From: Ulva prolifera
Taxonomy: Eukaryota; Chlorophyta; Ulvophyceae; Ulvales; Ulvaceae
Length of the DNA: 64,000 bases
NCBI GenBank assembly: GCA_023078555.1
Contig: CM041201.1
Location: 2,611,713-2,675,712 of the forward strand
Reading direction: 5' to 3'
Of this stretch, positions 1 through 12,035 are shown piece by piece. The translations under genes were made by a program, and so were the position numbers. How positions within the stretch are numbered: position 1 is the stretch's first letter; the number at the start of each line of letters is the position of its first letter. The notes below the pieces were generated by a model that searched no databases, was not told the origin of the DNA, and worked only from the letters and a program-made list of their open reading frames with translations.

Positions 1-979
1 GCAGCGTCGCCTCAGAGAACAGCTCCCACTCAGTAGCTGCATACGTCTAGGCTCGACCAATCACCGCAATCAGCTACACCCGGCAGGGCCTATGATTGAC
101 TCATCAAGTCAATCCAACTGCAATCTATACCGTAGGCCTGCAACGCAGGCGAGATCTAGATGCGGCCTTCGTCATCTTCAACGCCGGCTGTTGCTGGGAT
201 GGGACACCTCATATTGCGTGCACAGTCCGCATTGGAAATACTTGGGTGATTTTGAATTGCTGGGTGACGAAAGAGGCTGCGTCTCCCGAGGGCCTGGATG
301 GACCACTTTGCAACAACCGCTGCTGCAGCCCCTCGAATGCGGCGCGCTTTGATAGTTCGTGATATTGACTTGTCCATGTTACAGTGACAAGCCCCATGAG
401 ACAGTTCTGGTCTGATCAGTATGTATAATATGTGATCGAGACTCTCGTTCACTGTTAAGTCTCATGCATGTCTCTCACGATTCATAGCCGACTAGATCAA
501 GCCTACGGTCGTGCTGCGATATGCTTCGCAGCGATTGCCTGACGTTGGGGCCAAAGCAGTGGATTGAACAGAGGTGCTGTAATCTTACATAAGCCACGCT
601 GCAGCCAGCTAGCGCATGAGCAGCATGCTAAAAGCTGCCCCACCGCAAGCAAGGCCGAGACTACACTGGAAACCTAGGCGGAACTATCAAATTAGTATTA
701 TTATTATTATTACACACAGGTGATCTACACCCACCCTCAACTATTCACCGCTATCGCCACATGCACACTCTATCGCACTCTGTAAGTGTATTACTGTGCT
801 GCCCACTGCAGGCCGTACTGTACTGTGCGATAGTGTCCATGTATGCCACAGGGCAGGGAGACATGTCTTCCGGACGCCCGGCGCATGGGGCCACATCATT
901 TGCCCCATGCAGGGGAACATCGGGCTACACCAACACCGCCACACTGGCAGACGCTCTGCGTGTGCACAGGCCCCGCCGA
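1..979. other. No gene recognised; ATT microsatellite
   Basis: I see no supported gene here. Short overlapping ORFs on both strands lack recognisable motifs. A short (ATT)n microsatellite lies at about 696-712. GC content is moderate and rises sharply from about 960 on, where the next feature begins. Confidence 0.5.
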
Positions 980-1828
980 TCAGCGCCCAATCCTGCGGCG
1001 CGCAGCGGCCGCGGCCCGGAAGCTCCCGGCAAACGCCGCGAGCGCGATGCCCCAACGCAGCAGTGGCAGGCGCCACCACCACCGCCGGCGGCGGCGGCGG
1101 CCGCCGCGCGCCTCCCCTCGGCCCTCCAGCTCGCCCCAGCCCTCCCTGCCAGCGACATGCCTAAACACAAAGGGTTCCTGTGCCCGGGTGTCCACCGGTG
1201 CCGGCGGCACGCCAGGGTTCTCCCTGACGCCCCCGACACCAGACTCGCTGTCCTCGTCGTGGTCACACGTACCCCGGCGCCCCCCCCAATCTGCCAGACT
1301 CACATCTGTCGCGCGCCGCGGCGGAGCGTACCGCGGCTCACAGAACGTAAACTGCTCCTGCGCCGGCCCCGCCGCAGCTGACGCCAGGCCCCGCAGCGCC
1401 CCGCCCAAGCACCGCGCCTCCTCCTCCGCCTCCCCTCTCTCCTCCATGCACGGATCGGCGGCCCAGCACGCCACGCTGTCCACCGTCGAGCGGCCACAGG
1501 CGGACCCTGCAGAGGCGGAGCCGCTGCGGCGGTGCAGGGCGGAGCGGGGCTCCCTGCGTGGTGGGGGCGGGAGGCCGCCGGGGTGCGCGGCCACCCCGGC
1601 TCCGGCGTCCGCGTCATGCCCGCATGCCGCGTCAGGGACCAGCTTGAACGTCACCCCAGCAGAGGCCACGCCGAGGGCCTTCTGGGCAGCTCCGGGCGTC
1701 GATGGTGGCGCCGCAGTGCATGGTGGCGGCGGCCGCGTGTGGCGCGCGCTGTGCCAGGCCAGAGCTGCGACGGCGGGCTTGTCGGGAGTGCATGGCGTGT
1801 GGAGTGCTGCGCTGGCCGCCGCCTGCAT
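980..1828 (-). CDS. Hypothetical protein with C-terminal membrane segment
   Basis: An open frame of 282 codons on the minus strand (first ATG at 1828, TGA at 980). I do not recognise the family. Third codon positions are strongly G/C, as in the verified exons of this window, which argues that this frame rather than the overlapping plus-strand frames is coding. The protein is Ala/Gly/Pro-rich, with an acidic stretch (Glu-rich, near the middle) and, close to the C-terminus, a run of Arg followed by three Trp and a hydrophobic stretch of about 17 residues ending in Arg-rich residues. That end would suit a tail-anchored or single-pass membrane protein. Whether the ATG is the true start or whether upstream exons exist (the frame is open a little further) cannot be told. 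It could also be a fortuitous GC-rich open frame. Confidence 0.4.
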   Translation of the reverse strand: MQAAASAALHTPCTPDKPAVAALAWHSARHTRPPPPCTAAPPSTPGAAQKALGVASAGVTFKLVPDAACGHDADAGAGVAAHPGGLPPPPRREPRSALHRRSGSASAGSACGRSTVDSVACWAADPCMEERGEAEEEARCLGGALRGLASAAAGPAQEQFTFCEPRYAPPRRATDVSLADWGGRRGTCDHDEDSESGVGGVRENPGVPPAPVDTRAQEPFVFRHVAGREGWGELEGRGEARGGRRRRRRWWWRLPLLRWGIALAAFAGSFRAAAAARRRIGR

Positions 1829-4800
1829 GCGTTGCCGGGGTCATGCATGTGGGTGCAACAGCCACAGGCTGCGGCGGATGAGGGCCGCTGGGCGCAGCCA
1901 GAGTGTGAGTTCTTGAGGGCGCACCCCGCCGATCGCATCACACACGCGCACAGCATTGGGACACGGTGTTGAAGGAGGCTCGCAGATGTGCCTGGTTTAC
2001 GGCGATGGCTGCGCGAAAACTGTGGACGGGTTTGCTACAGTTGCTCCATGGAGTGATGCGACAGCTCGCACGTGACAGATGGGCTCTGGATGTGGGCCAG
2101 GCAAGCTGAATCGGCGCTCAGCTTGCCGTGGTCATCCACAGCATGCGTGCAGTTGGAGAGCACGGACGGAACGGGGAGACGGACAGGTACTACCTAGTAG
2201 GTTTACATATTGCACTGTCTGTTGCCCACTTGCGCTAATTGGGTCATTCTGATCTATAAGCGATACAAAAAGTGAAATTAGCTCGATCGATTCAGAGTTT
2301 TGAAAACAATACCGAAACCAGTAAGAGTGAATAATGCTATGGTACGTCAGGTAGGGGTCATACATGAATGTTTTCGACCATCAGAAATAGCAGCAACCAA
2401 CACAAGGTGGCATTGCAGCACATGAAGTGCACACGAGACTGACTGCGAACGGGTACCGATTCACCTGTTTCAAGACGACCCCGCTCAATCATTGCCTATG
2501 CCGCCCAGGGATTGGCTATATATATCATGTGATATCATATGTGACGGTGTCGGTCCAGCGCAGCTAGCTGCACCAAGACAAGGCTGACGCAGGTGGCGCA
2601 CCTGGATGCATCTGCCCAGGTCCGTGATGTTCTGTTCTGTGTGCTCAATCGAGTCCTCTGCACAGCTCTCTGCACAGCACGCGTACCTGCTGAGTAAGAG
2701 AGGCATTCTGATAAGGTCTGAGCAAATAGTTGGTCAATTATGCATATATAAGCGTGGGCACAGCATGGGCCCCTTGTGCCCTCGCAGAGATGGCATGACG
2801 AGCATATGGCTTTTTGGTGCACCAAACGAAAACCGAGCAGAGCTCACACCAGACTGATGACCCGCTGAGAACAACGCCGTCAGCCTGTACCGCTCCGTTG
2901 GTGTCAAATGGGCATCTGTAAGCTTTTCCTGGCATGGAAGAATGACTCTGGCCTGCACGAATCCCCTTGTCGCAACCAGCTTGAAAGGCTTTGGCAACAT
3001 ATAGAAACGCAGATACGACGGACTAGCAAACATTACGCGCTACTTGGTCGATATAATTCTGGAAAGGAATTTCCATCAGCCTGTCAACTCACAGCGGAAC
3101 ACTGTGCGCTAGCCATCTGGGTTCAGCCCTTAGCGTACCGGTGAGAGCAGCATGGGCCATACAGGCAACACAATCGTGTGAATGATGAATGTCACAGCTG
3201 ACGAAATTAAGTGTTGTAAAAGACCACATCATACCGAATGAGCTGCACGGCATTGCTTGCGAGGTGTTGTTGCACGTATGCGCAGGGCCGACGTGCATGT
3301 GCACAAGAGGGGATAGGCTGAACACAGCTCAGCAAAACGCCAAGAAGTGTGCGGCTGCAATGATCAACTTGCAGGTGGTAGTCGTGCCTTTCCGTTTGCT
3401 GTTGGCGCGCACTCAGCCCATGGAGGCAATGCCAAGCAATCCGGCAGCTTGCCGAGAAGTGCGTCTCGCATAAATTCTGCGAACGTCACATTCGCTGATG
3501 AAGTTATCTGCTTCTTTTTGAGTATCATGGTTATGTAGTCATCGCCATCGTGTCGGACGACGTAGACATCGGGCCAGCAATGTTTGCGCCATCGGTAAAC
3601 AATCGATTGATGATCTACAAGCAAAAATAGTCATTCATCACATCACGGTAGTCCATAGATTTGACCTATGTTGTTACAAACCGTATAGAGCTATGGAGGC
3701 TGAGGTTTGCTGGAATCGCGGGGCACAAAGCTGTGTATGGCGAGCGGCAAAATGCTTGGACAAACTTGCGGCGCTCCATGGAGAAATCACACCAAATGCA
3801 GTCTTGGACATGGTTGAGTCGCGCTCAAATAATTTGTGAACCACATACTCTGCTGCAAAGCGTTCACCTGGTGTGCAACCTACCGAATCTGCGAACTGGG
3901 CATAGTTCAGGTCCACGACAAGAGATTTCAACAAACTATCAGCACTATCGATGTACAGAATAGTGCACAGCCTTGGATCCACGTAAGAGAACTGCATCTT
4001 GTACTCCCGGCTACAGCTCGAAGTTGGGACGTTCGCTACCCATCCGTCGATGAATGCTCACTCGCGCTTGAATTGCAGTTAGCGTTGCTGTGTGTGCTTT
4101 ATGCTCCCGCCAGATGGCATAAGCCTAGCCAGGTAACCAGCATGTTCGAGCCGTGCAGCTGTTCGCCAAGCGTGATGGCTCATGACGCTTGATGACTCAC
4201 TGCGTGCCCACACGGGCGATTGTGGGGCGGCTGAGCTCAGCTGAGCGGCGCCTGTTTCGGAGACATGCATATGCGGAGCCTGACAGGCACTCATGCAAGT
4301 CGATCACAGAGACAAATCCCGCCCAATCGGACGTCCCGCACATCGATCTCTCAGAGCCTTGGCCCCGCATGCATGTGATCACTGCAACAATTTAAAATCA
4401 CTCACTGCCTCGGAACTCCCTCCCGTGGTACCCCCTGGTTTTGGGGATGTTGTCGTTTTCTGAATATCGTAGGGGTTCCTGTTTCACATAAAATTGCTGC
4501 AAATTGAGTGATGGCCACTTTCCGGATGCCAGCCATCCGCTACTAGTAGCACAAGCTTGTCTAGGCGGTGCCAATCAATACCGCATGTAATTATAAGAGA
4601 GCAGCATGCTGTAGATATCTCATACATATCGCTGTTCGAACTCACGTATTCGAATTATAATTCGGCCGGCAGCCCGGATACGTAGGAGGCCGACCAAAGA
4701 ACCTGTACAGAACAAGGGACGTGTCAGTCCATTCCAGTTTCTCGTGATGCTGGGTTGTATGCTTCGAGCATACACGCCGTGCATGCTCAAGTGCCGCCCA

Positions 4801-4994
4801 GCGGTGCTGCACTGATCGACCGCGACGGCGGCCATGCATGCATGCATGGGGTCCATGAAGTCCACACTTAGGCAGTCGGGCGGCCAGGATGGGCGGCCTC
4901 GGGCAGCAGTGTGTTGGGCGCGGCCCTGTCGCACGGCGACAGGCGTTGAGGTGTTGGACGCTGTGTGGTTGTGTTTGGGGCGTTGTGTTTGCAG
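1829..4994. other. Mostly unassigned DNA with orphan ORFs
   Basis: No gene can be supported with confidence. Composition is less GC-rich than the gene-bearing parts. Two minus-strand ORFs inside this stretch (3364-3624 and 3674-3997) are listed separately. The remaining ORFs are short and without motifs. A run of nested CATGCATG repeats lies at about 4832-4847. Confidence 0.45.
3364..3997 (-). CDS. Possible two-exon orphan protein (fragment)
   Basis: Two neighbouring minus-strand open frames, 3674-3997 (107 codons) and 3364-3624 (86 codons), have protein-like composition (balanced charged and aromatic residues, e.g. a Trp-Arg-Lys-His-Cys-Trp-Pro-Asp segment in the second and a Lys-Leu-Phe-Glu-Arg-Asp segment in the first). 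They could be exons of one gene or relics of a mobile element. I recognise no family, no catalytic motif and no certain splice pair joining them. The start and end are only ORF limits. Confidence 0.22.
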
Positions 4995-5160
4995 CGTCGT
5001 GTTTGTGGGTGTGTTACAAGGACAAAGGCAGCAAGGCGGGCAGCACCGCAAGCAAGAACCAGGGGAACCGCACAACACGCAGCAAGCCACACGAAGCTCA
5101 CACCAAAACAACCACGCAACGGCAGCACACAGCCACACAGTCACGTCGTGTTTGTGTGTG
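4995..5160 (-). mobile_element. Family A short retroposon-like insertion, with TSD
   Basis: The element body is about 5012-5143. Its conserved end (here on the left, so the element reads right to left) is TGTTACAAGGACAAAGGCAG. It is flanked by a near-perfect 17-bp direct repeat, CGTCGTGTTTGTGGGTG at 4995-5011 and CGTCGTGTTTGTGTGTG at 5144-5160 (16 of 17 identical). The same conserved end recurs at more than ten places in this window. Variable length, one constant end and long target duplications fit a 5'-truncated non-LTR type retroposon or SINE. Confidence 0.65.
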
Positions 5161-5455
5161 CGTGTGTGGTTGTGTGCTTGGCGGTCTGCGGATATGTGTC
5201 GTTTGCTGAGAGCGTGATGGGTTTCGTGTGTGTGTTGCGTGCGTGGGTATCTAAGTGTGTGCTTGATCTGCTTGCTTCTTTCGCGCTGCTGCCCGCCTCG
5301 CCACCTTCATCCTCAATTGTTAAACACCTTGCAATTGGCAGCCCGGCCGGATCCGGATTCGGAGCCACGCTGGGGCATCCACATCGGGTGGGAACATGCG
5401 TTACGAGGACAAAGCAAGCAAGGCAGGTAGCGCCACGGGCAACAACCAGGGGAAT
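5161..5455. mobile_element. Two further family A copies, back to back
   Basis: A plus-oriented copy runs from about 5161 to 5325: G/T-rich body, then the motif ending GCTGCCCGCCTCGCCACC and TTAAAC. Its body matches the copy at 17573-17767 closely (shared segment GCTTGGCGGTCTGCGGAT). A minus-oriented partial copy begins at about 5397 with GTTACGAGGACAAAG and runs to about 5455. I could not find convincing target duplications for these two. Confidence 0.5.
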
Positions 5456-6249
5456 TGCACACCCACGCGATCGTTAACCAGTGTGTGCATGCATGTATCT
5501 CACACTGGATCTCGAGGTGAGCATGGGCACCTCGAGATCTGGCATACACTGCCGTCGCAGTGTACACTATATGTGACATCAGCCATAGGCAGCACACACA
5601 GGTGCAAATTTCTGTGCACGCTGTATGCGTGTGGTGTACTGCGGCGCATCGGCCTCGTGAAATCAAGTCAGCGTAAACAAGCTGCCTAGGCTAGAGCTCT
5701 GCTAGCTATAGCAGGAACAGAAACAGAGCAAAAGCTAGCCAATCAGGCATCATATGCCAGACCTAGTCAGGCGTGTACGCCTGCATCTCGAATGGCGGAC
5801 GGATCACGTGCACACAGAGCGATGATGAGCACCCCGGCTCCATGGCAGAAGCAGGGGTTTGGACGGGCTGGAGGAAAAAGGTCGTGGCGACGGGTGTGCC
5901 CGCTGTTCCACCGCGCATACCGGTGGATCTGTCACCTGTCACGAGAACGCTGCCCTCGACGAGGACTGGTGAACATGTCAAGGACAGCAGCCTCGTGTAC
6001 ATGGTGTAAGCTTATTTGCGCTGAAAGTGGCTGGTGGCCTGCAGGCCTATGCCTTCTGATTGAGTGATACCTGCGCGATGCTTGCACTTCGCGTTTGAAG
6101 CTGCGCTGTTTCAACTGCCGTGTGGTCGACCTCGCTGCCTCTGCGTTCGTCTTGCATGACATGGAGGCTAGGTGCTTTGTCGAGGCCTGTCATCAGCTGC
6201 CAGTTCTAGAGTGCCGCTTCGCCCATGCCGTGACGACTGTGGCGGGAGC
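5456..6249. other. Upstream region of RPC3; no gene supported
   Basis: Nothing recognisable. Short open frames on both strands around 5763-6067 have no motif. The last part should contain the promoter and 5' UTR of the RPC3 gene that starts at 6250; I see no clear TATA element. Confidence 0.4.
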
Positions 6250-9200
6250 ATGGCAACGGCGGACCTAGCGGCCAACGCCGTCGGGAGCGAAAAGTCGTAC
6301 GCAGCCGCAGTAGACTATGCATGTAGCATAGTGGAAGACTTTTTCGGCGAGACTCCAAAGGTACACCAAATGCAAGCTGCGTGCGGTGTTGTGGCTCTGT
6401 CCACGCTGTGAGCACCATCAGTGTACAGGAAATATGCCGAGTCCTCTTCCGACACGGACCTCTGTCGCTGCGGGACATCCGGATGCAATCTGGCTTGCCT
6501 CGAAGTGCTGTTGCCAAAGCATTGATGGTGCTTGTTCAGCATGGCCATGTGAAGGCATTGCTGCACGAGCAAGTGGGCCCGGATCGAGCGATCCTCGCAA
6601 CCACTATGTACAAGGTACTCAACACTCACCCTCACATTTCTGGGATGTTGCATCGATGTGCTGACCTAGGGCTTGACCGAAGACTGCTTGGCAAAACAGT
6701 CCCGTACTGCAGTGTCATGTTCAAACATCGCATCCAAGGAGATTTCATTCGTCCGCAGCATCGTAAGCTACACATCACTGAACACTTACCGATGTCTACA
6801 TGCCCCAGAATGTGCAGCATTTGACGCAGCGCTGCTGTGAATGGTGCAGGCGGCGCCCTCTCGCATCTTCGCTGCAGTCAGGCAGCCTGCCTTCCTCGTA
6901 TACGTCGCCGACAGCATCGGAGAGTTCTCTGCGCTGGTATGCGAGCAGCTGATCTTCAATGGCCGCCTGACATTTGAGCATCTGCTGCAAAACATGGCTG
7001 CACAGGCCTCCGAAGAAGAGGCGAAAGGCCTCCCAGCAAAGGTGGCAAGCTCGGTGATAGCTCTCATGCAAGAGCGCCTCGTTGAGCAGGTGTGCCACTG
7101 GCACCCTTGTTGTTTGTTGTAGTTCCGACAGTCCTGAATGACCTAGAGTCCTGCACAAGCTCTCGGAAGCCAAACAACAACCTGTGTTGCTGCACAGCCA
7201 GCGCAGGAACGACCCAGGCGCGCCTTTGTCACAATTGTTTGATCGCAACAGTGTTGTGTCTTTCTGTGGTGTGTCTTTCTGTGGTGTGTCTATCTCTTCA
7301 GCTGCACAGCGGTCTGCCAACCTCCAGGCACGTCAACTCCAGCACAGTGTCCATGGCTTTGCTCATTATGGGACACCACCCTGGTCGCCGAATATCTGCG
7401 CCTTCAGCCTTGGTTGTCCTTCCAACAGCCACGCCCTGATCTCTGCATCACAGTGCGTCTGGGAAAGAGCCTGGGTGCTCCTGCTGTCTGCCACATCTCA
7501 TCTGCTCCACATCAATCGCCCAGAACATCTTCCGGCAACAGACGCAGCAAACAATAGTGCTTCCTGGCTTCGCGGTGGTGCTTGCCATGCCGCCTTGATA
7601 CTTGCAACACAGCAACCACTGCAGCGCCACCTCGCATCTACACCCTTGTCCGCGGACCTCCGCAAACCGAATCCCGCCTACAGTACAGCTGACATCACGC
7701 TACCTCTTCACGTGGCCCGTCTGAGTCCGCACATGTAAGCCAGCGATGGATCGGGGTAAGCCAGGTGCTCCCTGCAGGCCCCTCCATGCGACATGCCTCT
7801 CTGCTACGCCCGCAACAAGTCCTCCGCCCGCTCCAAGGCCAAGACGAAGCTGTCCGACGAGGACAAGAAGCTCGAGTCGGGGCGGGAGCTCACGCTCGCG
7901 CAGTACAGCAAGATTCGGTACAAGTTCCCCGCAGAGGTGATGACCGCGGCGGCCGGGGGCGGCCCGATGGACGCCGACGGCGACAAGGCGGCCCCGGAGT
8001 GCGTCCTGCTGCGGCTGAACTGCGACGCGTTCGAGGTGCACTTCCGCCACGAGGCGACGGCGGACTGGTTCACGTCAGGGTATGGGCAGACCATGGCTCC
8101 GGTGCGGCCCCCGCGCCTGCTCCTCTGCATGTCGACCGATCATTCGATTCAGTGATGCTGCTGATGCGTACAGAACCAGGCGCACGCAGAGCATATGCAG
8201 CTATTTTCAATGCGTGACTGTGCTGTGAGACGTGTGCGCGGATAGCCATCGGGTGCATCCACGTACAACAAAGCGGTAGGGTTTTTCCGTGCGTACTTCC
8301 GGGAGTCCCAGGGCGAGTCCGGGGTGCAGGTTGCAAAGGCGGTGCTGGACCTGTGCAAGCCGGCAGAGCTCAGCAGCGTCAGCCAGGACACGCCGATCCC
8401 GTCCGTCGCGCTCGCGTCGATCCACGCGCAGGTCAACCGCAACGCGCAGGCGGCCGCGCGGCGCGGCGGCAGCGTGGACGGCGACGGTGATGTCAAGATG
8501 GAGGACGGGGAGGAGACGGCGGACGAGAAGGAGGGGGCGGCGGCGGAGGCGATGAGCTTGGAGACCGTGGCCGTGATCGTGGACTCTCTGGTGAACAGCG
8601 AGGTCATGGTGGCGGACGAGGCGCGGCCGGGCCACTTCTGGCTGCCGACCACGACGCCGACGTTCATGGTGCGCCCTGACGGCGTCCTGATGTCGCTCGT
8701 GGTGCTCAAGGGCTTTGTTACCGACGTGTGAAAGGGTGGTGCGTGAGGGCGCCCTGATGCATGCCGCAGCCCGAGAAGGCGTTGCACCGCATCTATGTGG
8801 CCAGCTGCACTGAGCCGCTGTGCTGCATCTATGCTAACGCCAATCGTGGCAGTGCCGTCTCCTGCGCCCTCTCGATCTCACTCTGGGAGAAGTGTCCAGT
8901 GTGGGGTCGTGCTTGTGGGATGGGCAGGGAAGCCGTGCCGAGTTCCTTTTTTTTTAAGATGCAAGACACAGTCTATACACACGCATCTACATATCAAGTA
9001 GAGGAGTGCGTAATTGACAGACGGGGTAGAAGCGAGCCCAGCTCTCGGGGGCGAGGCCCGGGCTGCAGGCTGAGCACCACGCTTGCAACCCCAGTGTTGC
9101 TACGTCATGCATGGGTGTTTGCCTTGCCGTGTTCAGCTCCTGACGCATCACCAGAACTCGCTCCGGCCTGAAGGCTTTAACTCGCACATGCCCCATTTTT

Positions 9201-10591
9201 GTGCCTGCAACGATACAGGGGCGGCGTGATGTTTCGGTCGCCTGGGGTGTGCCATGTGGTTGCCCGTCCGGTGTCGCGCTAGCACATCCAAACGGTCCCT
9301 GTGCGTGTGCAGCTTAAGAACAACGCGCTGGCGGGCTACCTCAAGCAGCGCTTCACCGAGCACGGCCACCGCGTCTTCCGCCTCCTGATCGAGCACAAAT
9401 ACCTCCCGATCGACCTGATCGAGAAGATCGCGATGCTCGGCACGCGCCGCGTGCGCACCGTGCTGCACGTCCTCTTCCAGCACGGCTACGTCACCGTGCA
9501 GGCGCGCCGCCCCCTGCTGCAGCATGCTGCCTGGCCTTTGCCCGCATGCATGGCCCCCATGCATGGGCCACATGCATGTGCCGTTTTTTCTGAGCTTCCC
9601 CAGTCCTTGTGTGTTCTCACCGCCGGTCAGTGACCTAGAGACGCGTGCACTTTCGCATGCAACCCTGAGTCGACCTCGGCTCCACGGCGGTGCCTTTGGG
9701 GGTGATGAGATGTGGTGAGGCTTGCGTGTGGCTACTGGCCACGCCGCTGGTGTGCTTGAAAGGTGTGCCTGTCTGAGTGCATGATGGTGTCCGGGGCCGC
9801 GGTGCTGTATGCATGCATGGCGCGTTGTGGACGGCGGCCCGGCGTGCAGGAGGTACCCAAGACGGCGGAGCACGCACCCTCAAAGACGATCTTCCTCTAC
9901 CACGCATCCGCCCACGGCGCGTTTGCGCAGATCACGCATGACCTCCACAAAGCTGCCGGTACGCCCCCCCTCTGCCGGCCGCATCCCCTACGCGCCTTTG
10001 CGAGGCAGCCCTGTGCCCCCGCTGCACACCCCTGCTGCGAGGCTCTTTTCCTGTGTGGCGGGCCGCCTCTGCACCTGCCTGTGCGTGCTGTGCGTGCTGT
10101 GCGTGCCATGTTGCATGCTCCGCTGTCACGCTGTTGTCTCCACCGGTGCGCTGTGGTAATAGCGGCCCAGGAGGGGGTGCGTCATCTGCCATGTACACGT
10201 GCCATATCGCGCTGTGCCCCAGTTCCACAGAATCTAGCGTGCACCTCCTGTGTCTGACCTGGAGGTGACGGACCCAAGCATCTGGGATTTTTCACCTGTA
10301 AAATAACACAGCATTTTTTACAATGCGCCAGAGCAGCGTAGCTGACGGAGCTGACGGTGGGGCGCACGCGGTGCAGGCAACCTGCTGCGGCGCACAGCAC
10401 ACGACACGCAGCGCAGCGAGGCCGTGCTGCGGCTCGCGCGGCGCAACCTCGCCGGCGAGAACGTGAAGCTCTCGCAGGCGCAGCTCAAGGAGGCGGCGGC
10501 GTGGCAGCAGCGCACGCGGGCGCTGCACGCCTCGCTGCTCTCCATCGACGGCATGCTGCGCATCTTCGCCCTCCAGACCGACCTCGGCTGA
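6250..10591 (+). CDS. RPC3: RNA polymerase III subunit RPC3 (POLR3C/Rpc82)
   Basis: Subunit of the Pol III-specific RPC3/RPC6/RPC7 subcomplex, which acts in the nucleus at transcription initiation of tRNA and 5S genes through winged-helix domains. Inferred exons: 6250-6360, 6429-6607, 6882-7089, 7778-8101, 8330-8668, 9313-9501, 9850-9958, 10377-10591; 557 residues (human about 534). Recognised blocks, in order: N-terminal winged helix with LSLRDIRMQSGLPRSAVAKA and VLVQHGHV; GEFSALVCEQLIFNGRLTFE; a charged linker; LRLNCDAFEVHFRHEA; a second winged helix with LKQRFTEHGHRVFRLLIEHK and the conserved EVPKTAEHAPSKTIFLYHAS; and a C-terminal coiled coil. Splice phases agree through the whole chain; the junction between exons 2 and 3 is the least certain. 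Intron 6 (9502-9849) starts with GC, not GT. The start ATG is the first in frame with the conserved N-terminus. Convergent with the RING/pseudokinase gene downstream. Confidence 0.93.
7253..7292 (+). repeat. Short tandem repeat in RPC3 intron 3
   Basis: About two and a half copies of a 15-base unit TGTGTCTTTCTGTGG in the intron between RPC3 exons 3 and 4. No function inferred. Confidence 0.7.
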
Positions 10592-12035
10592 GCTCCGCAG
10601 AGCGGAGGTCAGCTGCGCAGCTGACAAGATCCGGGTGGTGCTGGTCATACTGGCCTGTGTGATGCCATTCGCTGCGGCTGCTCTGATGCCTCGATTCCTC
10701 GATCCCCATGCTGTGTGATGCAGTGCACCAGCCATGCACGGCTCAGCACCGCATCCCAGCGTGGGTCAATAAGGCTACTGCCACGGGGCAGCTTCGGATC
10801 TCAATGCGGTTTGTTTGTCATCTCGTGTAATTTGACTTTCAGATCCCTGTTGCATCACTTCGTATGTGGGTCTTGCATCGGCGCGCAAAAGTCGGCCAAA
10901 AGCCATTTTGGCAATGTGCATCTCAAGTCGCAGCCGGGGCAGTGTGCTGGGGCCCGACAGGCATCGGTCTACTCGCTGCGCTGATACGTACCAGCTCCAT
11001 CAGAGAGTGAATATGGCTGGTTTGCGAGGTCAAGGTTCCAGTGGTGCTACTAAAAACCGGCTTTTTACAGAGGCCCCAGGTCGCATCACTGAGACTGAGC
11101 CTGCGCTCAACAAAAACGCAAGCATAACGTATGCACCTCCGGCATTCTACGACACTATGTGATACAGAACACCATTTCAACTGGTACCACGCGGCAGGGC
11201 AGGCCGCCCACTAGTGTGTGCTCCACTACTATGGAAAAAAAACCCATCACGGGGTACTTGATACGGACTCGTCTACGTGCGCATTTGTGAACATGTGCAG
11301 CCACAGATGGCAGGCGCCACCGTTGCTTATGGTAGCATCCCCCCATTTGCGGGCCTTGCTCATGCACAGCGCCCTCAACGTGCTGTCAGCCACGTGTGAA
11401 GAAATCAACGTGACTCGAGAGCACGCCGAGCTAACACTAGAACACCAGAAAAAATCGTTCGTACGGACGTATGTATGCGCCATGTCATCATTTCCAATCA
11501 CTTGCCCCTGCAGATGCGCCCCTGCACTGGATTTAAGTCCTCCCCCCGCCCCCCGCTACCTGCTTTTGCCCCCCCCCCTGGAACTGGTGTCCGCCCTGCG
11601 CTATGCAGAATATGATATGTGTCAGGGTGGATAGGCGGCCGCGGCCGCGCAGCAGCCGACCTCCTCAGCCTCCGCAACCGCGTTCCCTCTTTGCTCTCTA
11701 ACCCCCGTCTGTTCCTGCCCCAACCTCCCCCCTCCTCGCGCACCGCAGACGATTCCTCAGTCTTGCAAAACGGGTGACAAGTCAAGACGGCCGGTCTCCT
11801 TGCGGAGGTCGTCCCTGCCCCGCCCCGCGAGCTGTTTAAATCTCCCCCCTGCAACTGTTGTGACTGCGGGAAAATGCCTTAGGTCACGCCACCCTGGTCC
11901 ATGTCGAAATCTCACACACCGCATCCCAACTTTCTGCAGATGCAAATGGACTTGCACCGCATAGCTGTGCGGGATGGGCCCGCCAGCCCATGGCGTAGAC
12001 GACGTCGGGCCCAGCACGGCAGTGCTAGGACGCCG
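10592..12035. other. Convergent intergenic region, no gene supported
   Basis: Lies between the RPC3 stop and the stop of the minus-strand pseudokinase gene, so it should hold two 3' UTRs. A TGTAA motif, the usual green-algal polyadenylation signal, occurs at about 10827. C-rich tracts occur at about 11540-11580. I see no coding signal. Confidence 0.45.

Noticed and set aside
761-1916. Long plus-strand ORFs (206 and 357 codons) overlapping the GC-rich region
   Set aside because: They are shadows of a GC3-rich minus-strand frame; composition is simple Pro/Ala/Arg without motifs.
4965-5477. ORFs encoding Cys/Val-rich or His/Thr-rich peptides in GT-repeat areas (also 17.5-17.9, 54.1-54.6 kb)
   Set aside because: They arise from the G/T-rich bodies of family A elements and are open in several frames on both strands.
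7090-7777. Possible extra RPC3 exon in the 184-codon ORF at 7184-7738
   Set aside because: Exon 3 joins exon 4 in phase and the alignment needs no extra sequence; the ORF has no RPC3 similarity.
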